DNA from: a virus
DNA: 48,435 nucleotides
Virus record (IMG/VR): IMGVR_UViG_3300032954_000025
Coordinates: 1 to 48,435 of that record
Direction: 5' to 3' (one strand)
Shown here: in pieces, positions 8,402 to 17,732 of the stretch
Position numbering within the stretch: position 1 is the first letter of the stretch
Layout of the letters: every line of letters starts with the position of its first letter
Notes under the pieces: model-generated
Database searches by the model: none
What the model saw: only the letters and a program-made list of their open reading frames with translations
What the model was told of the DNA's origin: nothing
Program-made: the position numbers and the translations under genes

Positions 8402-9218
8402 TCTAGAAGAATTCGGATCTTCAAACCTTGAAGATATTAAATTCATTGGAGAAGAAGCATCTGATCTTCTTCCAAAGGAAACTTTCAACTCCGTTTTGGG
8501 AGTTGAAAGTGCAATGAATACTCCTACTCCTAAGTTTGTACCTCCTACCTTGAAGAAAAAGAAGGAAGATTATGAGGATAATGCTAGACAAGCAGTACCT
8601 CAACCAACTCCAGAAAAGGAAGCGCAAACAGCAGAAGATAGAATTAAAGCACTTGAAGATATGATTATGACTTTGAGGGAAGGTCTTAGCGGAGTTAAAG
8701 TTGTACAATCTGGACCACAAAGAAAATTAGATTTCTCTCAACTTTCTGAACTTGATGTGTATGATTTGAGTACTCCTATTGAAACAATTGAACATCAGTA
8801 TGAGGATTATAGTGAGATTCAATTGAAAGATCCCAATTATATAGCAAGGTGGGTTAATATAAATCCAATCAGAATGGGACAAATGAAAGTTTTTGGTTTT
8901 ACATATGTCACAGAAGAAGATCTAGCATCTCCACTTGGAATGGATCTTCAACTTGATGAGAATGGTGTATATAGAAATTTCGACGTTGTTGCAATGAAAG
9001 CTCCAAAGGAAAAATACTTCAAAGCACTTAGGACCAATTATCTTCGTGCTTTGGCTCAAACTCAACAGAAGAAAGTTCATGAACTTGCTCAACAAGTAAC
9101 TGAGCAGGCTATTATGAATGGGACAGCAGATAATAAAGCACCAGTAGGACAAGCAGTAGAGTATCAGAAAAGAAAAGCAGCAGGACAACTTAATATTTAT
9201 TCACCAAATTTAACTTAG
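8394..9218 (+). CDS. Probable virion or capsid-assembly protein, 274 aa
   Basis: A 274-residue protein with a TTG start, chosen because AAGGAG lies eight bases upstream and because it overlaps the scaffold stop by eight bases. The N-terminal 100 residues are acidic, Pro-rich and probably flexible; residues 110-230 look like a compact domain containing WVNINPIRMGQMKVFGFTYV; the C-terminus is helical and Gln-rich. It sits between scaffold and decoration-like genes, so a head-associated role is likely. Family not recognised. Confidence 0.65.
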   Translation: MSNLEEFGSSNLEDIKFIGEEASDLLPKETFNSVLGVESAMNTPTPKFVPPTLKKKKEDYEDNARQAVPQPTPEKEAQTAEDRIKALEDMIMTLREGLSGVKVVQSGPQRKLDFSQLSELDVYDLSTPIETIEHQYEDYSEIQLKDPNYIARWVNINPIRMGQMKVFGFTYVTEEDLASPLGMDLQLDENGVYRNFDVVAMKAPKEKYFKALRTNYLRALAQTQQKKVHELAQQVTEQAIMNGTADNKAPVGQAVEYQKRKAAGQLNIYSPNLT

Positions 9219-9249
9219 TATTGAAAATAAGTGTGCGGAGGATAGTTAC

Positions 9250-9891
9250 ATGGCAGGAGCCAATCTGACATATCATTATCCAGTCATTGCTTTGATGGAT
9301 AATACCGATACTACACCTCTCCAGGCAGAAAATCCAGAAGCGGCAAGTCAGACTTTTCCAATTGGCGTGCCTGTAGCTTTGGGAACTGGAGGTTCAGCAG
9401 GTTATACTGTTGTATGGCCTGGAACTAATACTGGATTTCTAGGTTTTTCTAGAACGATTGGACAAAATCTAGCATCTAATGGAAAAGGATACCCGACTCC
9501 GTTTGGACAAATCGGACCTCCTGGAGCAACTCAAACTCTTCCAGCTCCTTCTACTCAACCTAATGCGGTTAATATTGCACTTGGCGCGTGGATTGCAACT
9601 GGAGCTACGCTCTTTGATGTGGCGAATAATGCTACTATCTTTGAGATTCAATGTGATAATAGCGCTGGTGCAGTAGCAGCGGATTATACACCAACACAGG
9701 CTCAGGTAGGTTCTGAGTTTGGTATTACAATGGATGCGAATAATGTATCTTGTTATCTTGATCTTGGAAAGACGACAGTTGGAACTAATACTGTGGCTGA
9801 ACTTCTTGCCCTTAGTCCTGTAGATGGTTCCATTGTAAATGCAAGAGTACGTATTAAGATTTTGAGTGCTTATCAGCAGTTTAGTCTGTAA
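9250..9891 (+). CDS. Head decoration-like structural protein, 213 aa
   Basis: A 213-residue protein with an Ala, Thr, Gly-rich, beta-strand composition and few Lys residues, immediately upstream of the major capsid gene. That placement and composition are typical of head decoration or cement proteins, which bind capsomers and stabilise the shell. The C-terminal half ends with a VRIKIL strand pattern. I see no diagnostic motif, so the call rests on position and composition. A GGAGG site precedes the start. Confidence 0.6.
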   Translation: MAGANLTYHYPVIALMDNTDTTPLQAENPEAASQTFPIGVPVALGTGGSAGYTVVWPGTNTGFLGFSRTIGQNLASNGKGYPTPFGQIGPPGATQTLPAPSTQPNAVNIALGAWIATGATLFDVANNATIFEIQCDNSAGAVAADYTPTQAQVGSEFGITMDANNVSCYLDLGKTTVGTNTVAELLALSPVDGSIVNARVRIKILSAYQQFSL

Positions 9892-9914
9892 ATCTTACGA
9901 AAGGAATAAATTAA

Positions 9915-10871
9915 ATGACACAGGTACGTGGAGCATTTCAACAGCTTATGACACCTGGGCTTCGTAAGATTTATGACGATGCAACCCAGTACGAGCAGGT
10001 TGAAAAGCAATATCCAATGCTTTTCAATGTGGAAACGTCTAATTCTGAATATGAGCAAGATTTGGAAATGGCGCTTCTTGGACCTCTACAATATAAACCT
10101 GAGAATACACCTACAGCATATAATGATATGGTGCAAGGTGCTTCAAAGCGTGTAATTCATCTTACGTATTCTTTGGGAGTGCGGACTTCTAAGGAATTGT
10201 GGGATGATGATAAGTACGGACTTATTAAAACTGGTCCCCGAGCTTTGGCTCGTAGTACTCGTTTTACTGAGGAAGTTATTGCATGGGGGATTATTAATAA
10301 TGGATTCTCTTCAAATGTAACAACGTTTGATGGAAATCCTCTGTTCTATAATCAACATGCTTTGATTGGTGGAGCAGCGGCGACTAATATAGGTCCAGGG
10401 CTTGCTAATGTAATTAGCGCGGCTGGAACTTATCCCAATCGTCCTGCTACGGATATTGATCTTTCAGTTGCGGGGTTACAATTGGCTACTAACCATGCTA
10501 ATAGAATGGTTGATAACCAAGGGCTACCTATCAATATTAAGTTCAAGTATCTTTTAATTCCGCCTGAACTTGTATTTATAGCCCGTGAAATACTTGGATC
10601 TCCGGGGAAACCGTATACTGGGGATAATGAAATCAACTCATTGCTTGCAGAAGATTACAAGTTTATTGTAGGACGTTATCTTACTTCGAGCGCGGCTTGG
10701 TATCTCTTTACCGATAAGAAATATCATGCACTGACTGTATTTATGCGTGAAGCGCCTAATACAGACTTCGATGATGATTTTGATACGGATGCTGTAAAAC
10801 AGAAGACTCGTATGAGAATGAGTGCATTTTGTCCTAGATGGCAAGGATGTTGGGGAACAAATGCACCGTAA
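9915..10871 (+). CDS. Major capsid protein
   Basis: A 318-residue protein of the size and place expected for the HK97-fold shell subunit. The features resemble the Mu gpT-like major head family: an N-terminal helical arm, a segment near residues 85-110 (YSLGVRTSKELWDDDKYG), a central glycine-rich loop around FYNQHALIGG, and a C-terminal WQGCWGTNAP. An AAAGGA site precedes the ATG. A very strong hairpin pair follows the gene, consistent with mRNA stabilisation of the most abundant product. Confidence 0.85.
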   Translation: MTQVRGAFQQLMTPGLRKIYDDATQYEQVEKQYPMLFNVETSNSEYEQDLEMALLGPLQYKPENTPTAYNDMVQGASKRVIHLTYSLGVRTSKELWDDDKYGLIKTGPRALARSTRFTEEVIAWGIINNGFSSNVTTFDGNPLFYNQHALIGGAAATNIGPGLANVISAAGTYPNRPATDIDLSVAGLQLATNHANRMVDNQGLPINIKFKYLLIPPELVFIAREILGSPGKPYTGDNEINSLLAEDYKFIVGRYLTSSAAWYLFTDKKYHALTVFMREAPNTDFDDDFDTDAVKQKTRMRMSAFCPRWQGCWGTNAP

Positions 10872-10876
10872 AGAAG

Positions 10877-10972
10877 AGTTCTAGAATAGCTTAGTGCGGA
10901 GCTAAATTTTAGAACTCCATCTCCCAAAGAGGGACAATAGGATACTCGCTACTATTGCTCCCTCGGGAGATG
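10877..10972 (+). other. Two consecutive hairpins after the capsid gene
   Basis: The first hairpin pairs AGTTCT (10877-10882) with AGAACT (10911-10916) and has further imperfect inner pairing. The second pairs CATCTCCC (10918-10925) with GGGAGATG (10965-10972), and inside it GAGGGACAATAG (10929-10940) pairs with 10952-10964, giving about 20 base pairs. No U tract follows, so partial termination, RNase processing or 3' end stabilisation of capsid mRNA is more likely than full termination. Confidence 0.65.
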
Positions 10973-10986
10973 TTAAAGGAATAAAT

Positions 10987-11208
10987 ATGGAACTTACACA
11001 ACCAGTTAAATTGATTAAACGTTGCATGGAATGTGATATTCAGGATGCAATTATTAATTGGGATACTTCAAGATTTTCTAAGGTTAGGTTAATCTTGAAC
11101 TTTGGAAGTTTTAAAGTTTATTTTCGTATTCGTGGAATAGCAGTACAAGCGAAGAAGAGGGTATTTTTAGAATTATACACTTCCGAGAAAAAATATGCCA
11201 TATGGTAG
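10987..11208 (+). CDS. Hypothetical protein, 73 aa
   Basis: A 73-residue basic protein with alternating hydrophobic residues, suggesting a small beta-rich fold. AAAGGA precedes the ATG. It overlaps the next gene by 14 bases, which supports coupled translation. It lies between capsid and neck genes, and the family is not recognised. Two Cys in CMECD near residue 13 could bind metal, but no second pair is visible. Confidence 0.65.
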   Translation: MELTQPVKLIKRCMECDIQDAIINWDTSRFSKVRLILNFGSFKVYFRIRGIAVQAKKRVFLELYTSEKKYAIW

Positions 11209-11476
11209 AAGAGCACATTCTGGAACAGCGTGGCACTATTGTTGCCGCTGTACTAAAAAGAAAAAACTCGATACCGAATTATGGTGGCAGCGTGGGAAAC
11301 TTCTTTGTAAAGAATGCCTAGATCAGCCCTATCCTACTAAATCAGGACCGGGTCTTCTTGGGTTTAGGGAAATTGATATTGCAAAGATTTTAGGAGATGG
11401 AAAGCCGGAACTTGCACCACCTCCTAAATTAAGAGATCCAAATTATCAAAATGGGGAAGATGATATTCTAATATAG
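11195..11476 (+). CDS. Zinc-ribbon protein in the head operon, 93 aa
   Basis: Residues 16-20 (CCRCT) and 38-41 (CKEC) form two Cys pairs about 18 residues apart, the pattern of a compact zinc ribbon. The rest is a basic linker and a Pro-rich acidic C-terminus. A zinc ribbon inside a morphogenesis operon is uncommon. It may bind DNA at the neck or act as an assembly factor. The start overlaps the previous gene. Confidence 0.7.
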   Translation: MPYGRRAHSGTAWHYCCRCTKKKKLDTELWWQRGKLLCKECLDQPYPTKSGPGLLGFREIDIAKILGDGKPELAPPPKLRDPNYQNGEDDILI

Positions 11477-11515
11477 TGGCTTTAGAAACTACATAGTTCA
11501 ATCATAGGAGATGAT

Positions 11516-12196
11516 ATGCCAAGAACAGCAACGACTTATAACCAAGACACCCCTCAACCTGATGGACAGATATTTGTAGGAGCTTCGGAGTTTGTAGATA
11601 TTGCTGGTCTAGCTACTGTCCAAAATCCGGCGTTAGGTAATTTTAGTTTTGCTCTTGGAGCAACTCATGCTTGTACCTTTGCTGCTAATGTAAGAGAGAT
11701 TCTTAGAACAGGAGTGCTTGCTACTTTTAGCGGTCCTGGTCAGCAAGCATTCGGAACTGCTGCATCAGTGCCCGGACCTTCCTCAGTTGCGAATACTTCT
11801 GGACCTTCGGGAATTGTAGGTTATCCGCCTATTCCAGCAGCAAGTCTGCCTACTCTTTATGGGCCGCAAAAGGTTACAAAAGGTCTACAAGTTAATTCGA
11901 TTGATGTAATCTATTCATTTACAACTAATAATGGAACTCTTGCTACTGTTGGAGTCACACAGGCGAAGTTTGTAAATGCTACTGCTCTTGCTACAGTAGC
12001 ACTTCTTGCAATCGCAAATAATGGACTTTCCTTAGTAGCTGCTGCTACTCCTTATGTTAAGAATATTGCAATGACTACGATCAAGATGATTACTGACCCT
12101 GATTCAGAACTTATCGTAAATGTAAATTTAACTAGCGGAGCCGGTGGTGGTACTTTCTATGGTGTAGTTTTACACGTATCTTATAATCTCAACTAA
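11516..12196 (+). CDS. Structural protein, 226 aa
   Basis: A 226-residue protein rich in Ala, Gly, Thr and Val with few charges, suggesting an all-beta virion component. An AGGAG site lies before the ATG. It sits between the head genes and the hub-like protein and is followed by a strongly spaced AGGAGG site for the next gene. It could be a collar, neck or minor decoration protein. No family signature is visible. Confidence 0.6.
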   Translation: MPRTATTYNQDTPQPDGQIFVGASEFVDIAGLATVQNPALGNFSFALGATHACTFAANVREILRTGVLATFSGPGQQAFGTAASVPGPSSVANTSGPSGIVGYPPIPAASLPTLYGPQKVTKGLQVNSIDVIYSFTTNNGTLATVGVTQAKFVNATALATVALLAIANNGLSLVAAATPYVKNIAMTTIKMITDPDSELIVNVNLTSGAGGGTFYGVVLHVSYNLN

Positions 12197-12207
12197 AAGG
12201 AGGAGAA

Positions 12208-12510
12208 ATGGCATTCACACTTATAGATGGTGGGAATCAAATTATTCTAGATGCTCGTACTGGTTCTCCTGCCGCTAATGTTAATTTCGGTCCTCCTTGT
12301 CAAATGAAAGTTGTGGATTTTTGGTGGCAGGATTACATTAGTGCTGGAGATGTTTTACAATTTCAAGATGCAAAAGGCAGACCTTTTGCTATGAAAGGGT
12401 CTACTGATTTAGTCCCGATTCATATTGGAAAACTCGATTGGGTAGAAGGACCGTTTACTCTTACAAGCATGACTTCTGGACTTGCATATTGTGTACTTGG
12501 GAATAAGTAA
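12208..12510 (+). CDS. Small structural protein, 100 aa
   Basis: A 100-residue beta-rich protein, with AAGGAGG before its ATG giving one of the strongest ribosome binding sites in the operon. The middle has a Trp pair (FWWQDY) and an alternating strand pattern. It is followed three bases later by the hub-like gene. A neck or decoration subunit is plausible, but I do not recognise the family. Confidence 0.6.
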   Translation: MAFTLIDGGNQIILDARTGSPAANVNFGPPCQMKVVDFWWQDYISAGDVLQFQDAKGRPFAMKGSTDLVPIHIGKLDWVEGPFTLTSMTSGLAYCVLGNK

Positions 12511-12512
12511 AA

Positions 12513-14159
12513 ATGGGAAAAATAATTTCAAGAGGAAAAACCAAAGCTGGAGGACTATCATTCGAGATAGAATATGGCCCTCCGTTTGCTTTGCTAGATT
12601 CTAGTGCATTTGCGCCGTATATTAGACCGAATGCACTAGTCTCTTTGAATAATCTTCTTTTAATTGATAATCAGTATGTAGGAGCTTCTTTTACAAATGT
12701 TAATACTATTGGAGGAGGATCTCCTACTACTAATTATACTGCTAATGGAATAGGAGATTTAGATGGAGTTGTATTTTCTTGTTCTGTAAGTGCAGGGAAT
12801 TTGAATGTATATAGTTTAGGGACTGGAATCTTTAGTGGAGTTCCAGTAGTTCCTGTTTTGATGGGAAGTTTTGCTTTAGATGCGGGAGTTAGTCTTGGGC
12901 CGCTTACATATATTAATATTAACGGTGTGTGTTATTTCAGTTTTGCTGGTGCTGATAATATATATCAGCATAATAATTCAACAGCTACTGTTCTTACTAC
13001 ATACCTTGGAGCGGCTTATTTAGCGGAACTTAATGGAAGACTTTTAGCTTGTAATGTAACGCAGAATGTAAGTGGAACGATTACTAATTTTCCATACCAG
13101 ATGGCTTGGAGTGCTCCTGGTGGAGCTTATAATCAGTTTAATCCGTTAGTAGGTGGATTAGTAACTGGAGCTGGGTTTAATAATCTACCTGATGTTGAAG
13201 ATGTTATAACTGGAGTTTTCACTACTGGACCTACTGCTTATATAGTTAGAAGACAGGGAATTACTGAAGTTACTCCGCTTAATAGCGGAATACAACCATT
13301 TGATTTTAATCATTTGTGGGCTTCTCATAAGGGGATTGGAACTGTTTATCCATATAGTTTGGCACAGTATGGCTCTTTTGGAGCATTTATTGCTGATGAT
13401 GATTTTTATACTATTGGGTATGATGGAATTAATAAGTTTGCAAATTTTGCACGTACTCAACTTTATAATGCAATTGCGAATCAAGGAGTGGGAGTATCTG
13501 TAAATGTTAGGTCAGTATTACTTCCTATACTTGTAAATAATAATCCACAGCTTTTTTATGTGATGGTTGTTACTTCACAGAGTTTTAGTAATACTACATT
13601 TACTGCTTATATTTATTCTTTTGATACTAAAGAATGGAGTATTATAAGCCACCCTGGAACTCCAGTAACTTCAGTAGCTAATTGGATAGCTTCAATTACA
13701 GCAGATGGGTATAATGCTTATTCGACGCCTGGAATTTTAATAGCGCAGTTTGTACAACCTGGGATAGGATCAGCTAATACTTCTTTTTTAAGTATTTTAA
13801 ATACTCAAGTTTTAGCTCCTTCAGGTGTAAATCCAACTAAGTTAATATTTCCACAGGAAGAAATACTTTTTGGTAGAGATGTTACAGTTGATGGAATTTT
13901 AGTATTACTTAATGGTACTACAGGACTGACAGTTCAATTTAGTGTAAATGGAGTTCCATATGGCGCTTCTACTTTATCTGATCTAGCTCCTACAACTGGC
14001 TATCAACTTTATCAATTATGGCCTGAAAATGGAATTCCTTTTACTGGAAAATTTCCACAACTTACTATTTCATGCCAGGGAAATGGTGCAAATCAGAGTC
14101 TTTTAATCAGCAAGATTTCAATGTTCTGCACAGTAGATGAAGCACAGAGGCCGATATAA
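12513..14159 (+). CDS. Beta-propeller-like tail hub or DNA-stabilisation protein
   Basis: A 548-residue protein with repeated beta-rich blocks: LNGRLLACN near residue 173, a VEDVITGVFT segment, GTVYPYSLAQYGSFGAFI around residue 275 and then DDFYTIGYDG. This succession resembles the packaged-DNA stabilisation or hub proteins of P22-like short-tailed phages (gp10 type), which close the portal. Similarity is by pattern, not alignment. Its stop overlaps the ATG of the next gene by one base. Confidence 0.6.
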   Translation: MGKIISRGKTKAGGLSFEIEYGPPFALLDSSAFAPYIRPNALVSLNNLLLIDNQYVGASFTNVNTIGGGSPTTNYTANGIGDLDGVVFSCSVSAGNLNVYSLGTGIFSGVPVVPVLMGSFALDAGVSLGPLTYININGVCYFSFAGADNIYQHNNSTATVLTTYLGAAYLAELNGRLLACNVTQNVSGTITNFPYQMAWSAPGGAYNQFNPLVGGLVTGAGFNNLPDVEDVITGVFTTGPTAYIVRRQGITEVTPLNSGIQPFDFNHLWASHKGIGTVYPYSLAQYGSFGAFIADDDFYTIGYDGINKFANFARTQLYNAIANQGVGVSVNVRSVLLPILVNNNPQLFYVMVVTSQSFSNTTFTAYIYSFDTKEWSIISHPGTPVTSVANWIASITADGYNAYSTPGILIAQFVQPGIGSANTSFLSILNTQVLAPSGVNPTKLIFPQEEILFGRDVTVDGILVLLNGTTGLTVQFSVNGVPYGASTLSDLAPTTGYQLYQLWPENGIPFTGKFPQLTISCQGNGANQSLLISKISMFCTVDEAQRPI

Positions 14160-14551
14160 TGCAAGCGATTAATCCATCACAATCGAATTTTAATAAACCA
14201 GAAGGAGCATTAAGGAATGCTCAATCTGTATATAAAGCACTTAATGGAGGAGTTGCACTTGCGCAACCAGCGGGGACCGACGCTAGTGGAGTATATAATT
14301 CTTTTGTGCCAGATAATGGAAATGGAGTGATGATTAGAGTTGGAGGGTCAGGTTCTACAGAACCAGTTAAATGGGCAGGATCTAATGTTCCTCTAGCTAT
14401 AAATCATGGACTTCAAAGACAGCCAATTGGATTTATCGTATGTGATAAAGATGCAACTTGTGATGTATACAGAACTGCTGTGCCAGATACAAATACTATA
14501 ACTCTAGCTTGTACAGTAGGTACTGTAAATACTACAATTTATATATTCTAG
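14159..14551 (+). CDS. Structural protein, 130 aa
   Basis: A 130-residue protein with a flexible N-terminus and a compact beta-rich C-terminal domain containing NHGLQRQPIGFIVCDKDA. That domain resembles receptor or fibre-tip modules seen near tail genes, but the gene is too short for a fibre. Coupled to the previous gene by a TAATG overlap. Neck or tail accessory protein is the best guess. Confidence 0.55.
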   Translation: MQAINPSQSNFNKPEGALRNAQSVYKALNGGVALAQPAGTDASGVYNSFVPDNGNGVMIRVGGSGSTEPVKWAGSNVPLAINHGLQRQPIGFIVCDKDATCDVYRTAVPDTNTITLACTVGTVNTTIYIF

Positions 14552-14560
14552 GAATATAGA

Positions 14561-15319
14561 ATGGCCTATACAGTTGGAACAATACAAGCTACGATGCCGC
14601 AAATACTTGCTGGAAGGACTTTGCCAGAAGCACAGACGGCGGAGTATATTAGGAAAGCTGTACTTGAACTTACGGAGAATTATAAGTTTCCACAGCTTCA
14701 GACTTCAGGACCGAATTATGTACTAGGATTTGGAAATCCTGGACCTTATCCGTATAATGATTTTCTTTCTAGTGGAGATCAGAATTTAGAGATTGAGAAG
14801 ATAGATTCGTTCTTCATCTATTATCAAACTCCAGTACAGCCACTTACCGCTACAAGCGGAGTAAATCCAGGATACCCTCTTCATTTTCAAACTATTGATA
14901 CTATGGAAATGGAGATTAATATACTAGGTATTCCTATACACTGGACAAGACATGAAGGGCAAATTTATTTTGGATTTGCTCCAAATCAGACTTATACAGT
15001 GTATGCGAGGTATAGAAAAGAGCATCCATTTCCGAATGCGGGAACTCCAGATGCACCTGATGATCCTATTCTGATGCCAAATTCATGGCAGGATATTGTA
15101 GAATATGCTTCTTCTCATAGAGCTGCTAAGGATGTTAGACTTTACGATATAGCAGCAGATATACATGAGACGCTTTATGGAGATGCTAAATTTATCAGAA
15201 CAAATGGAATTGAAGGCAAGCCTGGACTTATATTTGGTAGGACTTCTCAAGAAGAACAAGATCAAACTACTACCTTTAAAATGATGCGAGTAATGAGTAG
15301 AAGTTGTATGCGGAGGTAA
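14561..15319 (+). CDS. Head-to-tail adaptor-like protein
   Basis: A 252-residue protein that follows the hub gene. The N-terminus (residues 8-50) is helical, the middle is beta-rich (about residues 85-150), and residues 165-215 form long helices around WQDIVEYASSHRAAKDVRLY. A helical hairpin with a beta insertion is typical of adaptors that sit under the portal in short-tailed phages (P22 gp4-like). The identification is by architecture and position. Confidence 0.55.
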   Translation: MAYTVGTIQATMPQILAGRTLPEAQTAEYIRKAVLELTENYKFPQLQTSGPNYVLGFGNPGPYPYNDFLSSGDQNLEIEKIDSFFIYYQTPVQPLTATSGVNPGYPLHFQTIDTMEMEINILGIPIHWTRHEGQIYFGFAPNQTYTVYARYRKEHPFPNAGTPDAPDDPILMPNSWQDIVEYASSHRAAKDVRLYDIAADIHETLYGDAKFIRTNGIEGKPGLIFGRTSQEEQDQTTTFKMMRVMSRSCMRR

Positions 15320-15320
15320 T

Positions 15321-16346
15321 ATGGGAACTGTGCCTAATATTTTTAGCAATATAGCGGCTGGAGACAGCGCCAATGTAAGCCGAGGCATACAGAATCTTGG
15401 AATGCCTGTCATGAATAATCAAGGAACTCCAAGTGTAAGTGGTACTCCGATACAAGGTCCAACTTTTGGAGGAACAATTCCTGGACAACCTTCTGAGCCT
15501 ATATTGAAAGCTGGAAATACTATAACACCGCCAAAAGGATTTGCTCCAGTCAGTGCTCCTTCTCCGTACCAAGCTGAAGTTTCTGCGAGTGGTGGAAGTG
15601 GAGTTTTACTTCCTACTGATTCTACTGCTGGATCTAGCGGAGCTTATCCTACTGTTCCAACTGCCGGAACTTCAACGACAGCTACTTCAAGTGGGCCGTT
15701 TGCTAATTTAACTTCACAACAGCAACAAGAATTACAGAAACAACTTATTGATATTTACGGCAAGGGAGAAGGTAATCTTCTTAATTCTTTAATCGGAAGT
15801 ATAGGTGGCGGTGATGATGCTTATCTTCAAGCGTATATTCAAGCGATGGCTGGTCCTAATGCTGAGAATCTTGCAACTCTTAGTTCCTCTTTAGGTAATT
15901 CTGGTGTTGGTCCTAATTCCAGTGCGTCTGCTATAGCAACTGCGGATTATTTATCAAATGTAACCTCTCAAGAAGGATTGCAAGAACAGCAATTGAAGAT
16001 GAATGATTTGCAGCAGTTGATGAGTTTAACTCAGGGTCTTCAAGGAGGATCAGCTTCGGAAGTATCTTCTGGAGGTTTTTTAAATGATCTTGCTTCTGTA
16101 ACTTCCAGTTTGAGTAATTTACTTCCATTTAGCAGTGGTGGGAATAAAGGAAATGCGGGGAATGTATCTACTAGTGGAGCCGCAGCTTCTACTAATCCAT
16201 TCGCAGGTTCTACAGCAGCAGCGCCACTAGGAGAAGGAGCTATTCCTTTAGGAGAAACAGATACTTCTGCTCTTCCTGATCTTTCTGGAGAACTTGGAGA
16301 TTCAAGTGATCTAGCTGATTTAATTGGTGCTGGAGTATTTATTTAA
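15321..16346 (+). CDS. Internal virion (ejection)-type protein 1
   Basis: A 341-residue, Ser/Gly/Ala-rich protein with little predicted structure at both ends and a helical centre (about residues 130-240), including SQQQQELQKQLIDIYGKGEG. Such low-complexity proteins with a helical core, placed between adaptor and large helical proteins, are typical of the small ejection proteins of short-tailed phages, which leave the head with the DNA. The start has GGAGG five bases before. The specific family is not recognised. Confidence 0.6.
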   Translation: MGTVPNIFSNIAAGDSANVSRGIQNLGMPVMNNQGTPSVSGTPIQGPTFGGTIPGQPSEPILKAGNTITPPKGFAPVSAPSPYQAEVSASGGSGVLLPTDSTAGSSGAYPTVPTAGTSTTATSSGPFANLTSQQQQELQKQLIDIYGKGEGNLLNSLIGSIGGGDDAYLQAYIQAMAGPNAENLATLSSSLGNSGVGPNSSASAIATADYLSNVTSQEGLQEQQLKMNDLQQLMSLTQGLQGGSASEVSSGGFLNDLASVTSSLSNLLPFSSGGNKGNAGNVSTSGAAASTNPFAGSTAAAPLGEGAIPLGETDTSALPDLSGELGDSSDLADLIGAGVFI

Positions 16347-16355
16347 GGAGCTTAT

Positions 16356-17732
16356 ATGGCTGGTTCGATACCTCTTCCAGATTTACAGCAGCCTCAACAA
16401 CAACAGCAGCAAACTGCTACTCAAGGGGTTGATATTTTAAATGAACTCCTTAAACAGAGACAGCAGCTTACAGATCAGATAGGGCCACTTTATAAGCAAG
16501 CCACTATTCCTGTTGCTGGAGGTGGAGCGGGAACTTCTCCGCAACTTGCACTAAGACAGATTCAACCATTTCAACCAGCACCTTTAATAGAAAGACCAAC
16601 TGTAGGAGCGAGGTCAACTCGTGATAAAGGTATTGCGAATACTATCATCGCTGCTTCTAATGTGGTGGGGCAGTATAGGGAAAAGCATGAACTTGAACAA
16701 CAACGAGTTCTTGCTGTGGATCTTGAACGGGTTTTTCAAGCACAGGATGGAATTAGAGAAGCACAGCAGACTTTGCAATTGGATCCTAATAATGCTGATG
16801 CTAAACAAACAATTCAGAAGAATACTAATATTATCGACGCCATGCTTTCAGATCCGAAACGGCGCAAACAGTTCGAGAAAGCACTTGATATAAGTTTCAC
16901 TGATCCTTCAAAGAACGATCAAATGGAACATGGGGCATTGCAAAAAGCAGCGCAGTCTTATAGTCAGCAGTTTGAAAAACAAGTACCTCAGCAGATGCAA
17001 CCTAACGTTGTTGCACAACAAAAACTCGCTCTCATGACGGCGCAGCAACAATCTATAGATAAGATGATTGGGCAAATTACTCCGACGCTTTTGAGAGAGC
17101 AGGGTGAACAACAGAGAACGAAATTTATACAGGAAAGTGAAAATGCAAGAGTGGAATTCACTCAGACTTCCGAGAATGCACGAGCACAATTTAATGCTAC
17201 AGAAGCCTACAAGAGAGTTATAGATGCTGCTAATCTTCATGGCAATTATATGATAAAAACTACCGCCATGAAAAATGCTCAAAGTGCGGCTAATACCGCA
17301 GCTATCACTGAAAGATACATGGATGGAATTAAAGCTAGGGCTGATAATCCAATGGCACAATTGAGATATAGTTCTGGTATAGCAGCTACTTTAAGGGCTA
17401 GAGTAGAACAAATTAATAACGACACAAAGAATTTGCTTAATCGAAAATCTATACTAGCAGGGCAACTAAAATCTAAATTAATGTCCGCAGATGATTTTAA
17501 TCAACAATCTAAAGACATACAAGATCAACTAGATGCTTTGAAAGCAGAAAGCAAAAGTCTGCAAGCACAATTTGATGCAGCTAATTCTTACTCTGAGAAT
17601 CTTATGAAGGGATTACAAAGTGGGAACATCAGATCAACTACCGAGTCTTCAGGATCTAGTTCCGAGTTTGAACAAGTCATCGGACCAACAGAAGATACCG
17701 AAGGTACAAGTTTCAACTCCGACAACTACTAA
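16356..17732 (+). CDS. Internal virion (ejection)-type protein 2, coiled-coil
   Basis: A 458-residue protein, Gln-rich at the start (a QQPQQQQQQ run near residue 9) and then almost entirely helical and coiled-coil (residues 100-420) with repeated EQ/QQ and SENAR repeats around 245-265. It follows the first internal protein and precedes two very large ones, which matches a three- or four-gene ejection module. Its last 113 bases overlap the next gene in another frame, which is unusual. Confidence 0.6.
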   Translation: MAGSIPLPDLQQPQQQQQQTATQGVDILNELLKQRQQLTDQIGPLYKQATIPVAGGGAGTSPQLALRQIQPFQPAPLIERPTVGARSTRDKGIANTIIAASNVVGQYREKHELEQQRVLAVDLERVFQAQDGIREAQQTLQLDPNNADAKQTIQKNTNIIDAMLSDPKRRKQFEKALDISFTDPSKNDQMEHGALQKAAQSYSQQFEKQVPQQMQPNVVAQQKLALMTAQQQSIDKMIGQITPTLLREQGEQQRTKFIQESENARVEFTQTSENARAQFNATEAYKRVIDAANLHGNYMIKTTAMKNAQSAANTAAITERYMDGIKARADNPMAQLRYSSGIAATLRARVEQINNDTKNLLNRKSILAGQLKSKLMSADDFNQQSKDIQDQLDALKAESKSLQAQFDAANSYSENLMKGLQSGNIRSTTESSGSSSEFEQVIGPTEDTEGTSFNSDNY

